Shown here piece by piece: positions 1 through 10,920 of a DNA stretch of 64,000 nt. The notes below the pieces were generated by a model that was not told the origin of the DNA, made no database searches, and worked only from the letters and a program-made list of their open reading frames with translations. Both the position numbers and the translations under genes were made by a program. Position 1 is the first letter of the stretch. Each line of letters opens with the position of its first letter. Where the stretch lies: assembly GCA_035222895.1 (NCBI GenBank), contig JAVYIG010000096.1, positions 890,508-954,507 of the forward strand, in the 5' to 3' direction. This DNA comes from Strongylocentrotus droebachiensis. Lineage: Eukaryota; Echinodermata; Echinoidea; Camarodonta; Strongylocentrotidae.

Positions 1-48
1 GTACCCTGGTGCAGCATGATCATGCGGTTGTGCTATGATGGTAATAAT

Positions 49-108
49 GATGAATAGAATAATGATGAGGCGTTCCCTGGAGAGAGAGAGAGAGAGAGAG
101 AGCGAGAA
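49..108. repeat. AG microsatellite
   Basis: GAGAGAGAGAGAGAGAGAGC at 80-103, one of many purine/pyrimidine dinucleotide tracts in the window. Confidence 0.8.
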
Positions 109-284
109 AGATAGCTGGCATAGAGGTAATTGGGCCATTGTATAATGATGAAGATCATACTAGTAGGCCTGTAATAAAACCGTTTGGGACTAAACATACG
201 TGGTAAGAAAAATGACAAAACAGTAATAATTATACTTTTATTTACCCAGGGGAGCCTCATTAGCATCGATGCCGATCTTCCGAA

Positions 285-425
285 GGACCCTTCAATTATT
301 ATTACCCCCAGAAATTGCCAGGTACCTGTTTACACCTGGACGGGGAGTGGCAAATGTGGATTAAGGTCTTGCCAAAGGACGTTTATAAAGTGCCGGGCTG
401 GGATTGGGATCATAAACCCTAGGAT
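285..425 (-). mobile_element. SINE body fragment
   Basis: CCAGGTACCTGTTTACACCT, GAGTGGCAAATGTGGATTAA and TCTTGCCAAAGGACG match, with changes, the plus-strand face of the SINE at 62400-62500 (GGTACCCATTTACC, AGTGTGGCAAATGAAG, CTGCCAAGGACATT). The 120-codon plus-strand frame across it is therefore not a gene. Confidence 0.5.
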
Positions 426-1317
426 TAAGATTCAAGCGAATGAACCACTAAACCCAACACCTCCCCCAAAAAGTCTCCAACATTTCTGTGCAATTGCTGC
501 ATCTTTTGCACAGACACTGTCTAGACAATTAAGGCCGATGGTATAAGACTTTACGTGCCTTAAGGTTGAGTTCTGGGAAAGGTAAAAAATAGTTTGTGAG
601 CCTTTTCGTTATGTTCATGCTAGTGTGGAAGAGTATCATAGAAAGAAATGTCCCCTGAAAAAGGATTGTTCTTCAATTACCCATATAAGGTAATATAATA
701 AGTAATAGCTAAAGGTTATTGACCATAACCTCATGCCCATGTAAGTGTACTCCCATATACATTTTCTGTGTACGCCCCATGTGACTTTTAGCAAGACTTT
801 GCAAATTTGTTATCATTTCGATGATTCCAAACCATAATGTGCTATACGTGATCACTCTCTTCCGACCATCCTTATCCAATTTCTTTCAGAATAAAGTCGC
901 ATGACCAGATATCAGCCTTTTCTTTCAAAAACAGAAAACTAACAAGCAAAGAAACTGACCAAAAATCTGTAACCAAACCGAATTTGCAGAAAAACATCCG
1001 TTTACACCATTGCTGCACGTCCACGTTGGGGCGTGCTTAAAATGCAACCACTTTAGCAAGTCATGTGAGCATTGTTACGTCATAATGACACGTCATGTAT
1101 AGTGGAGATTACACCAGACTCTGGCCGTTTTCCTTTTTTGGTATTTTACCTTCGAGTGCGTGTAACTTTTCAGTTAGCATGACTGGGCCAATTTCTTATC
1201 AATTTTATGATTCCAGTCTTCTCAGTACACATGAGTGATTATGTGCCACCGTGATTAACCCTTTTCCAATTCGCTTCCACACAGCGTATTGTTTCACAAT
1301 GCAATCACGTGACCAGT

Positions 1318-1626
1318 AGGGTGTTTCACAAAGATCCTAAGTCGAACTTAACTCTAAGTTGGACTTAAAAATTATGGAGAGCTATTTTTAACCTTAAAAT
1401 AAAATATATTCAAAAGCAAAAATTCAAGTATTTGAGACTTTTCATAAATTTCACATCAAGAACATGAAATCTCCTTGATAAAAGAAAATATTAATGATTT
1501 GAATCAACATTTGTTGGCCTTTTAAAATAACTTTTACCAACTTGTTTCAAAGATGCAAACGGCTTTCCATGATTCTTAAGTCCAACCTAGAGATAAGTTC
1601 AACTTAGGATCTTTGTGAAACCCCCA
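1318..1626. mobile_element. Hairpin MITE, variant of the GTTTCACAAAG family
   Basis: GGGTGTTTCACAAAGATCCT and AAGTCGAACTTAACTCTAAG at the left mirror GATAAGTTCAACTTAGGATC and TTTGTGAAACCCCC at the right. A partial relative in reverse orientation is at about 25980-26190 (shared TTTTGTAAAAGTTATTT and a TAAGATGTTGATTGAAAT-type core). Confidence 0.65.
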
Positions 1627-1814
1627 GACCTCATCTTCAATTTTTGTTTTAAACATTTATTATGACTAATTGATGTAGTGTCATCCCTTGGGAAGTTGGG
1701 GTCATGTATCGTTTCTTTGTAACCATGATCTGGTGTTTAGGGTAAGATGCGAAGAGGTTATCTTAGTGAGATGCAGACAAAACAAAGCAACATCTTTCGA
1801 TAAAGAGTGCATGA

Positions 1815-2189
1815 TTAAAGGTAAAGACCAGTAATGGTCATGCGATTGCATTGTGAAAGAAACGTTGTGGAATCGATCAGAAAAGGTTGATCATCTAGCA
1901 TCTAGCATCTGCAAGGTTCTGGAACCATCAAAATGATAAGAAATTTGGCCCATTCTTTGTAAAGTTACAAGCACTATACACAGAAAGATGTATATGGGAC
2001 TACCCTATATCTCTCACCAAACCATGAGAGAAACAAATTTACCAAATATATGAATTAGTAGGCGGTTTCCCGGCAAATTTTTTATCATCATGTATTAGTC
2101 AAAACATATTCTTTCACATGATTGGTAATGAGAGCTTCCATTTCATTTTTTGAAATTGGGGCGTTTCCAATACTGGTCTTTACCTTTAA
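1815..2189. mobile_element. TTAA-flanked MITE, copy 1
   Basis: The inverted ends AGGTAAAGACCAGTA and TACTGGTCTTTACCT abut TTAA on both sides (1815-1818, 2186-2189). The body is about 367 bases and shared with the copies at 9979, 13202 and 62779. No coding capacity. TTAA target duplication is typical of piggyBac-type transposition, but the ends do not start CCC as in known piggyBac elements. Confidence 0.75.
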
Positions 2190-2191
2190 CC

Positions 2192-3545
2192 TCCAGCGAA
2201 TAATCTCACAGTATTATATCTCCATAGACCTAGCCACTGTTACATAAAACATCGCATGTACCAAGCGGAAGAGTTTATTGTATCTCCACACTTGGTGCAT
2301 TTTTGTTGCGTCAATTTTAATGCATTGTTTCCATCTGTCATGTCTCGGGCATAAAATTAATTACAATTGAGTAAATGTTGTAAAGTTTCGATCGATTGAA
2401 AGAAAGAGTTATTAGGTTCGATAAAGGAGGTAATTAGTATTAGGTTTTATACAGGATCGCCACGACTCCAAGCTTAGTTTATGTGGCAATCCTTCTGTGT
2501 GGTTATTACATATTAATGATACAATCTAATTAAGTTACTTTGATGGTGTATTAATTATGTTAGTCATTTATTATTATGATGTAGTTATTTGTTATGTGGG
2601 AAAAAGACCATGAAGAGAAATAGATAAATCAGATCAATAAAATGAAAATAGTTTTGGGGAGATACACTTAATTATCATTATCTATGCCCTTTTCACATAA
2701 AACAATATTAAATGTATTTAACTGCAATAAGTAATATACGCTAGGCAGCATTATAATTTCATCAAGAGGAGAGAAACTCGAAATTTTTGTTTTATAGTAA
2801 AGTTATCAACATATTAAGAAAGTGGACATTTTGTCATCATGTTCAAAGTTTCCTGTGTCTGACAGTGTCTATGAGAGATAAATTGGCAACTCTGTCTTTA
2901 GGCTGTAATCTCATGATCTCCCTAATAAGTTTTTGTGTGGTAATATCCAAAACATATATCTTTCAGGAGAGTGATTTGTTCACTATTACATGGGTTTGGA
3001 ATTTTACCGGGAATTTTACAGTAATAGTTAAAGTTTATGAATGCAATTTCGACCAAACAGATGGCTGGATTTCTTATTTAAAGTGAGGTATATTATAATA
3101 ATTAAAGACGCATAGTATAGTGGGCTCTCATGGGAAATTTGACACCATTCGGGTGTTGGCAATCACCAGGATTAGCCTTCAGTTGTAAGACCAACAGGCC
3201 TTATGCAATGTTCTGCGTGTTCCACTAAACGCCCCGAAGCCTATGTCCACGCCCGAAGACTCTTTGAGAGACTAGGGGATATTTTCAGGGACCACGGGTT
3301 TGCTGTGTGCAAGATATGGATGGAATACCAAATTATCTCGTTGACATTATGCGTTTTTAAAAGAGGAGAACACAATGCGACTATAATCAACATGTTTCAA
3401 ACCAATTTACCTTTCTGCTATCAAATTGAAATGAGCTTAAATGATCGGGAGGTATTGAAACTAAGAAGTGTCATTGCTACTTGAGTTTGAAAGGAGTATC
3501 ACGAGCATGAGTGATTTACACTCCTTAATGTGGTCTCGTTTAATA
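2192..3545. other. No supported gene
   Basis: AT-rich sequence. A 99-codon (2787-3086) and a 93-codon (3203-3484) plus-strand frame are unrecognised; the second begins MQCSACSTKRPEAYVHARR and has slightly more balanced composition, so it is the only one I would look at again. No splice context supports either. Confidence 0.3.
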
Positions 3546-3552
3546 CTTAATC

Positions 3553-3554
3553 AT

Positions 3555-3596
<42 letters not shown>

Positions 3597-3606
3597 AAGA
3601 GAGAGT
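3553..3606. repeat. AG microsatellite
   Basis: About 17 AG dinucleotides followed by GGGAGAAAGAGAGAG. It sits 75 bases after the end of an unassigned 93-codon frame (3203-3484). Confidence 0.85.
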
Positions 3607-3762
3607 CAAAAGAAAGTAAATTGCAACATGTGTAAGTAGGTAAGTCACGTGATCGCATTAAATAGGGCCCGCACGGGACACGCACTGTACCCAAGACTGA
3701 CTTGGGTTCCATGCGCGCAGTTTTATATTATTGTTTGTTTTTCTCTTTACTGCTCTACCTTA

Positions 3763-3790
3763 CCCCCCCCCCCCCCCCCCCCCCCCCCCC
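3763..3790. repeat. Poly(C) run of 28
   Basis: An uninterrupted run of 28 C. Others are at 15300-15312, 19177-19190, 35316-35332, 39221-39236 and 62221-62240; such runs are prone to length errors in assemblies. Confidence 0.9.
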
Positions 3791-4134
3791 GAGAATGCCT
3801 GGTAATTGGGTTTTGATTAATTTTGTAGATTCTAGATGTAAACATATTATTTTTAGGTGATTGGTGTACAGGGCTGTTGGTGTATCTAACGGTTTCAGGT
3901 TTTGCTTTACTATTTCACATATTGGAGGATCCCTTCCGCCAACCGTCCTTGCCCTAGCCTCAGATTTTTCTCTCCATGCCTTTTATGCAGTCTTTATATC
4001 CATGGTACAGTGCAAGCTGTAAATAAATCATGTTCATCAAGCACTTGATATCATATGGCGTGTACCTTGTACTAATAGCTTTGGCATGAGTCCAATAACC
4101 AGGGTAGGCTCATGATAATAATAATAATGAAAAT

Positions 4135-4575
4135 CACACACTTGTAGTAGGAGGGACGGTTATGTTCACACTAAACTTTACGTTTAGTCGTAGTTTTAAA
4201 CTTATCTCGTAGTAAATGACCGTGTACACGCACTCGTGATTCCGAAACTTGAACATTAACTCGGAGTGGTGTGGAAGGGGTCCTCGCTGCAGTGCTGACA
4301 CAATGAAATAGGAGATTATACGCCAGCTTGTAGTGAAAACGAACGTGTTCCCGACTTGTGGTTTAAAATCTGAATACTCATAATTTCGGTCCCATGTCCC
4401 ATGTGAACCCTCGTCGTTTTTAGTGGATCATTGTTTATAAAACCTCAGTCACAAATGCCATTACGAACTGCTACGAACGCCGTATGATTTCCAGACAATG
4501 GAAATTCGGGAAGACAATAGAAAAACAGGGAGATTCGTACGACATTATCGTTCGTACGAACCTTTGTGACCGTAG
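4135..4575. other. Unassigned segment with palindromic core
   Basis: No gene seen. Between about 4430 and 4570 TTATAAAACCTCAGTCACAA and CGTACGAACCTTTGTGACCG-type ends, with AACTGCTACGAACGCCG and TACGACATTATCGTTCGTAC inside, look like a degraded hairpin MITE. Confidence 0.35.
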
Positions 4576-4611
4576 CATAACCTCGAGGTTTCGCTCACTT
4601 AAAGTTAAAGC

Positions 4612-4802
4612 TTATCTGCCATAGTTTACAGGAGGGATTAGACCGCCCTACAAGGTCACTGAACAGGTGGTTATCTCATCAACTCAGCTCTCAGTTAACA
4701 TAAGAAAAAGAGGATCATGGGGGACCAATGGTCACCGATTAGGCATTGTTTGTTATATAGAGGGCGCAAAGTAGCTACAAGTAGTGCAGTGGGCCTTTAA
4801 AG
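4612..4802 (-). repeat. Dispersed 205-base repeat, reverse copy
   Basis: AGGGATTAGACCGCCCTACA, CATAAGAAAAAGAGGATCAT, GGGGGACCAATGGTCACCGA and TAGCTACAAGTAGTGCAGTG are the reverse complement of the blocks at 27061. A further reverse copy is at 12648-12816. Confidence 0.65.
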
Positions 4803-5058
4803 CCTACAACGGTTGCGTGTGAACATATTTAATAAAACCGTATTACCCCATGTCGTAAGGTGAGGTGATCAATTTATGTTGTATTGAGGTGTCACGAGGA
4901 GAATGGGCATATTGTACGTTGCGGGGGAGATACGGGTTAAAGTGAGTAACCACGACTCAGCGCCTCCAGTGCAAGGGAATTAAAATTAACATTGAATTCC
5001 CTTTTCATTATTGGTATGATATGGTTAATATAGAGACCAGTATAGTAAACAAATCATC

Positions 5059-5336
5059 GGGGTGTTTTACAAAGACTAAGATCGACTTTAAGTTGGACTT
5101 AACTATGGCTGGCCATTTATGCCACTGGTTGCTCTTACCATTATGGTCTTTAGGTCATATTTTTTTTCCTTCAATGATGAATAGTCAAAAATTTCAATTC
5201 TCTAGATTTGTGACCATGATTTGAACGTACCTTGGGAAACCAATGCCAGCAAATGGTGAGAGCAAACAAGTGGCAAGAATGGCCTGCCATAGTAAAGTCC
5301 AACTTAAAGTCGATCTGAGCCTTTGTGAAACACCCC
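5059..5336. mobile_element. Hairpin MITE (GGGTGTTTCACAAAG family)
   Basis: Left arm CAAAGACTAAGATCGACTTT and AAGTTGGACTTAACTATGGC mirror the right arm GCCATAGTAAAGTCCAACTT and AAAGTCGATCTGAGCCTTTG over about 60 bases. Further copies are at 37048-37330 and 50356-50624, a variant at 1318-1626 and a half copy at 57951-57989. Confidence 0.75.
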
Positions 5337-5861
5337 GTGGTTATTATGAGCCTAAAACCATGAGAGCAAGGCCTATAATGGGAACAACCAGTATAAAGGC
5401 AAGTTACTTGAAGAGCATCACGATATGATTCATTATGACATCATCGAGCCAAACGATTGCGCAACAAACATAATAAATGAAAGGGATATTACTAATGTTG
5501 CAACGCTTTTATAATCCTGATATTTAACCTCTTTGATCTTGTCGGCTACATGCATATGTGTTTAGGCATTGTCGCATCCAGAATGAGGGGCTTCCCCCAT
5601 TTCCCCCACTGGCATTTGTTTCTCCTTAATTGCATTGTTTGACAATGTTTCCAGTTTTACAAATCAGAGATGCATGGCCCTAAGTGTTATTAGTGTTTGT
5701 GTAAAGATATAATATGGAAGCCCTAAAAAATTATCATGAAGTGCCTCAAAAATGTTTTAAAAAATCTTCGAGTGACCGGTTTTACCATACTCATTTCCCC
5801 CAATAGACTTTAGTGTTATAAAAATCGTTGGCAAAACGGTTTTTGAAATTTAGAATTATCA

Positions 5862-7430
5862 TCATGAATTCCTGACTGACCCAAAGGTTTATAGTTATGA
5901 TTGCAGCATGAGCTACATCTAGGATTTTGTTTAGAATCTGAGACAAAGATACCGAATCCAACAAAAATAGTACTAATTAAGGACCTTTCCCCTTGCTTCT
6001 GTTTGTCCTTTTGCGTGCCTTGTTTGGCAGATCAATTTCACCCCTTTCCCCTCCCCCTACCGGCTGGATCCACCGGAGTTCTGCTTTGTCCACTCGTTTC
6101 TTTCAACTCTCCCGGCCGGTCACTCACAAACACTCGACTTTTCTCGAAATATCATTAGAGTAGCTGTGAAGAATCAATATTGCGGCCAGTTTGGTCACTG
6201 ACTGCAATTAAACCCTCCCCGAATATGCACATACAACACACCCACCACGTGAACACACGCACATCCATAATTAACGCACACCCACATTTCACATGAGCTT
6301 GGTCACACCGAAGCACACGTTATCCCACTCACCTTAAACGCTATAAATGTCCATGTTCGTAAGTTTAATCAGATCAATTCAATTCAAATTAATTCAAGAA
6401 ACCTTTATATTTTCAGTATTTCGTTTTCACATGTTGCGAGAGATACAAATCAAACATACAAATAACATTAACGAACATGGTATTGCAGAAAAAGGTGCAT
6501 ATAAGCAGTGGCTTCTTCCATTTATCTACATGCTTAAACACAATATCATGAAGTAATACGATAAATGGAAAGAAATAGACGAAGAGAAGGATAAGAATGG
6601 AGGGGGAACTTGGAACAGAGAGTAAAGGACGAAAGTGTCCTGCAAGGAAAAAAGTGGTGGAACGGCATGTAACCATACTTTTACATATAAATAATAGACT
6701 TATTAATAAATAGAGGATTCCAGTGAAGAAACATTACATTCAATTTGCAACAGTGTATCTCTTATTGTTTAATTTAACACGAATTAGAGTACTTTAACTC
6801 TTTATCTGACGTACAAATTATATCCCTGTGCCACAGTGCATCTATCATAGGGTAGATTATACACAAATGATTCAATATTTATTAATTTTTTCTATTGCTA
6901 GATTAATACATACATGTGTTACAGTCTGTGGTTGTAGTGGATTCAATCAAAACCGGAAGTGGGTAATTTACCAAAGCCATTGTGTTGCACAAAGCAAACC
7001 TTTGGTCTTGGTGATCTATGTTTGTGCACAATTGCCCATGTGGGCGAACGAGTAACTGTACAGAGAGGTAACAGAAGCAAGCGAAGTGTTGAAGCAAAAG
7101 GCGTAGGCCTGCATGCTTTCTCCTGCCAACCTGGTCTTTGAAGAAAAAAATGTTTTCTTTCATTTCGCGCATCGCCTGGAGACATGTTGGTGGTGTTCCT
7201 TTTCAGATGCAAATCAAGTTCTGCTTTCAATCATTATTTGCCTGAATAAAACATGCCCTCTTTCATCTACAACTACAACAAAAAACAGAGAAAACTCCCC
7301 CACATCTAATCTTGTATCAATCAGTAGTGCAATAGGGATATGTAAGAGACGAATGTATTGTAATGCTGGTATAAATACATTAATATCATAATCAATAGTA
7401 CTAGAAGTCGTATTAGTGGTAATACTAGAA
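5862..7430. other. No supported gene
   Basis: Unremarkable AT-rich DNA with overlapping short frames on both strands at 6900-7230 that cancel each other out. No repeat family of this window was recognised apart from the reversed 390-base repeat ending near 5850. Confidence 0.35.
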
Positions 7431-7439
7431 TTGTTATCT

Positions 7440-7790
7440 TTATTAATAATAATAATAATAATACATAAGATTTATAAGGCGCCAAATCCACTTGACAGTC
7501 AAACGCTCAAGGCGCAGCTTGTGCAAAAGATGAAATACATGATACATATCTACAAAGTGCAATATGAAAGGTACAGACATGAGAGGTAATGGTAGTCAAT
7601 TATTATAAGATAAATTAAACAGATATTTCTGAAGATTGTTTTTTAACATTTCAGCAGAACTGCTATTCTTAATCCATTGAGGGAGAGTATTCCATAATAT
7701 TTTTGTTGCTGTTTTATTAGTATCACTATTATTGTTATAAATACTATTATTATTAATAATGATAATATTGAAATAAAAACAGGTTGAATA
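7440..7790 (-). mobile_element. LINE 3' remnant with ATT-repeat tail
   Basis: The minus strand carries ILWNTLPQWIKNSSSAEM then LKNNLQKYLFNLSYNN and a stop at 7596. The W-N-x-L-P start followed by a basic helix ending YLF is the usual extreme C-terminus of many LINE ORF2 proteins. The 3' UTR then runs to GGCGCCTTATAAAT followed by ATT repeats near 7440-7460, a tail form also seen on SINEs here. Confidence 0.6.
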
Positions 7791-8460
7791 AATAAAATAA
7801 CTCCAGACCATTTTAGCGAAGCAAAAAACATAAGCCTACTTGAAAGGCAGTTAGAGTAGCTTGGCTATACCCAATCAATGGAAAGGTTGAATTATGACGA
7901 GGCATGCGTGTCATAATATCACTGGATAAAAGACATATGATTAATACTATACCTTGTAAGTGATTAATACAGCTGATTCATACCTTCGTCATCGTAAATT
8001 AGACGGGCTCATCAAACATAATGAAGTCATCCAAAAACTCTAAGACCTACCTTCTGTTCAGTATGATATTACACATTAAACAATAACGCCACCGGACATA
8101 AAACAATAGAACACTTGGATATTCATCATAACTATGATGTGTTTATTGTTTGAAGGTACTATGAACTGCAATATTTGCTCTAAAGACCCGCCCTCCTTCG
8201 AAATTAATTTCGGTCATCTAAATCCAATACAACCAGTAATATCCAAGGATCTACCCAAGCAAATAATGATTATTGGTACATTTAGATGTGTTCAGCTTGG
8301 AGTCAATTTAAGCCATGATTATTGATTTGGTAAACATTAATGAACGATTAAAACGTGCATGTGAGGCGTGTGTGTAAAAAAAGGACACATCGATGAACCT
8401 TGGACTGTATGTGAACGGGTCCCATTGAGTCATACACTATGAGTCATAATGTGAGTCACG

Positions 8461-8805
8461 CTTTATTCCTCCCTCTCCTCATCTCATCGCATTTCACATG
8501 AATAGTTTGTTCCCCTCTTACCATCGCGCCCTGGAAAATGAATGAATGGACCACGTGACCTCTCTATCGGAAGTATGACGTCACATAGCTTAACCTTCAC
8601 ATGACATTCGGCTTTGATTTGATGTGAATTAGTTTGATTTGAATTGATTTTATTCCTCCCTCTCCTCACCTCATCGCATTTCACATGAATAGTTTGTTCC
8701 CCTCTTCCCATCGCGCCCTGGAAAATGTATGAATGGACCACGTGACTTCTCTCGGAAGTATGACGTCACATAGATTGACCTTCATGTTTGGCTTTGATTT
8801 GATTT
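8461..8805. repeat. Tandem duplication of about 170-190 bases with E-box and CRE sites
   Basis: TTATTCCTCCCTCTCCTCA, TCGCATTTCACATGAATAGT, CATCGCGCCCTGGAAAATG, GGACCACGTGAC and GGAAGTATGACGTCACATAG occur at 8463-8600 and again at 8651-8780. Each copy carries a CACGTG E-box and a TGACGTCA cAMP-response-type site in the same order. Confidence 0.8.
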
Positions 8806-8872
8806 GATTTGATTTGATTTGAATTGAATTGAATTGATTTGATTTGATTTGATTTGATTTGAATTGGGTCGT
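8788..8872. repeat. GATTT/GAATT pentanucleotide repeat
   Basis: TTTGATTTGATTTGATTTGA runs with an internal GAATTGAATTGAATT block; a second block of the same unit is at 9037-9070. Confidence 0.9.
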
Positions 8873-8909
8873 TCTCGCACGCCTGTTCATGACTTGCATG
8901 CGTATTTAT

Positions 8910-9121
8910 GAGACCGACATTGTCGAGTTGTCGTTTCGTCTCTTTTGATTTAGTTTGACTTGATTTTATTATACTTTACTTAATTTTATATGATTACACT
9001 ACAATTCACAACATTACATAAGACTATGTAAAGTTTGATTTAATTTGATTTGATTTGATTTGATTTGATTAAATAGATTTGAGACATCTAAGAAAACTGA
9101 CGACCCGACAATGTCGGTCTC
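8910..9121. repeat. Inverted-repeat element around pentanucleotide repeats
   Basis: GAGACCGACATTGTCG (8910-8925) and CGACAATGTCGGTCTC (9106-9121) are perfect inverses, and the match continues with changes to about 28 bases. The 210-base interior is AT-rich and ends in GATTT repeats. Probably a small MITE. Confidence 0.65.
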
Positions 9122-9199
9122 TGTAACACTTAATACAACGGTAAATGAGTAAGGAGCCCACGGTCATAACAGATATCTTGATCCTTTGAAAGTGAGAAG

Positions 9200-9470
9200 T
9201 AAAAATGTCAAGTTCAAGTTTAAAAAGTTGTGCGGTGTGTGAGACCGGTATGTCGGCCGGTCAACTGTCGCTCCCCCGAACCCAGGAATGGCTTCGAGAC
9301 TGGTGGTTTATTTGTTCAACCTTTGACATTGGTTTAGTCCAGAGATGGAGTCGCGAAACCAAGCTCACGATAGTTAATTTTGATCACATACATTTCGCAT
9401 TAGTCTCAAGGTCGAGACGGAGACCGGGAAAGCAAAACCCTGAAAACGAGGCTGGTAATCATTGATGCAC
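9200..9470 (+). other. Unassigned 86-codon frame
   Basis: The frame begins MSSSSLKSCAVCETGMSAG and continues RTQEWLRDWWFICSTFD. It is more GC-balanced than its surroundings but matches no family I know. TCAATCAATCAATCAATCAA follows at 9527-9544, which often marks an element's end. Confidence 0.2.
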
Positions 9471-9978
9471 ATACATGTCTCTTTTTAATTAGAAATAATT
9501 ATTAATATTTGAACGCAGAAATAAAATCAATCAATCAATCAATCAAACAAATATTGTTAAACTGATATGCACATCGTGTGTACATCAAAGTGACTTACTG
9601 CACAGAAAGTGGTTATTTAAATAAACGGAGAAGGGGAGGGGGAATAAACCGAGTGCATTGGGTCATTTTGTCGACACTTCAATCAGAAGGATTGCTATTT
9701 TTAGTTCAGATGACGCAAATGATTATGCTAAATTCTGATAGCGCTACAAATTTGTCCTATTTTGCTACGCTACAGGGATTAAATGCCCACGAACTGACCT
9801 ACAATGCTGTTAATTGACCACTTTATCAAAATCCAATCATGGAGCTTACTAACACAGCAACAGATCATGCAGAAAGCTAACGTTTAATGGCATTTTGATA
9901 TCACCAATAATGGTAGTGATTTTTGTTTTTATCTTGATATTTGTCCAGATAAGTTCATTCTTCTACCGTGGTATTAAT

Positions 9979-10353
9979 TTAAAGGTAAAGACCAGTATTG
10001 GAAACGCCCCAATTTCAAAAAATGAAATGGAAGCTCTCATTACCAATCATGTGAAAGAATATGTTTTGACTAATACATGATGATAAAAAATTTGCCGGGA
10101 AACCGCCTACTAATTCATATATTTGGTAAATTTGTTTCTCTCATTGTCGTGTGAGAGATAGAGGGTAGTCCCATATACATCTTTCTGTGTATAGTGCTTG
10201 TAACTTTACGAAGAATGGGCCAAATTTCTTATCATTTTGATGATTCCAGAACCTTGCAGATGCTAGATGCTAGATGATCAACCTTTTCTGATCGATTCCA
10301 CAACGTTTCTTTCACAATGCAATCGCATGACCATTACTGGTCTTTACCTTTAA
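9979..10353. mobile_element. TTAA-flanked MITE, copy 2
   Basis: This is the best-preserved copy in the opposite orientation to copy 1, with inverted ends AGGTAAAGACCAGTATTGG and TTACTGGTCTTTACCT between TTAA at 9979-9982 and 10350-10353. It shares over most of its length the strings GCCGGGAAACCGCCTACTAA and CATATACATCTTTCTGTGTA with copy 1. Confidence 0.75.
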
Positions 10354-10920
10354 ACGGCTGATGTCCAGGATAACTAAGCTTACAGTGCATACTGAATTAC
10401 TGATCTGTCCATTATTTGTAGGATAAACATGAGATTATAATTTAAATTCGGGGTCGTTACGATAGAACTGGATTATTATTATGACGTGTATTATGTTGAA
10501 GACATCTTTTTGGTTGAGGATGTTATTAGCAGTGTGCAGTTGTTGTTGCCTTAATTGTTACCATATGTTACCTCTCCTTAGTTCTGTTTTCTTTATTCTG
10601 ATGTCACCCTGCCTCTTGTATGTGGTAGAGAAAAGATATCAACTGACTTAATCCGTACTACAAAATATATTCATGAATGAGTAATAGATAGACTTTCAAA
10701 TTGGCAACGCGAATGACGAACTACCTCTATACCAGTCCCCACGCCTTATCCCCCCTGTGGCTACCAGTGTGCATAAATCGCCCGCCCGGCCGTCAGATAG
10801 ATAGAGCGCACGTCGAGAGCATCTTCTTAATGATAATGTACGGCTATGTTCAGTGTAGTCAGTGGCTTATACTGCAGGTAGTCAGTGAGTAATGATGAGC
10901 ATGGTCGGCTGTCTGACTAA

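Noticed and set aside
184..546. 120-codon plus-strand frame at the left edge
   Set aside because: Its centre matches the SINE body found at 62,400-62,500.
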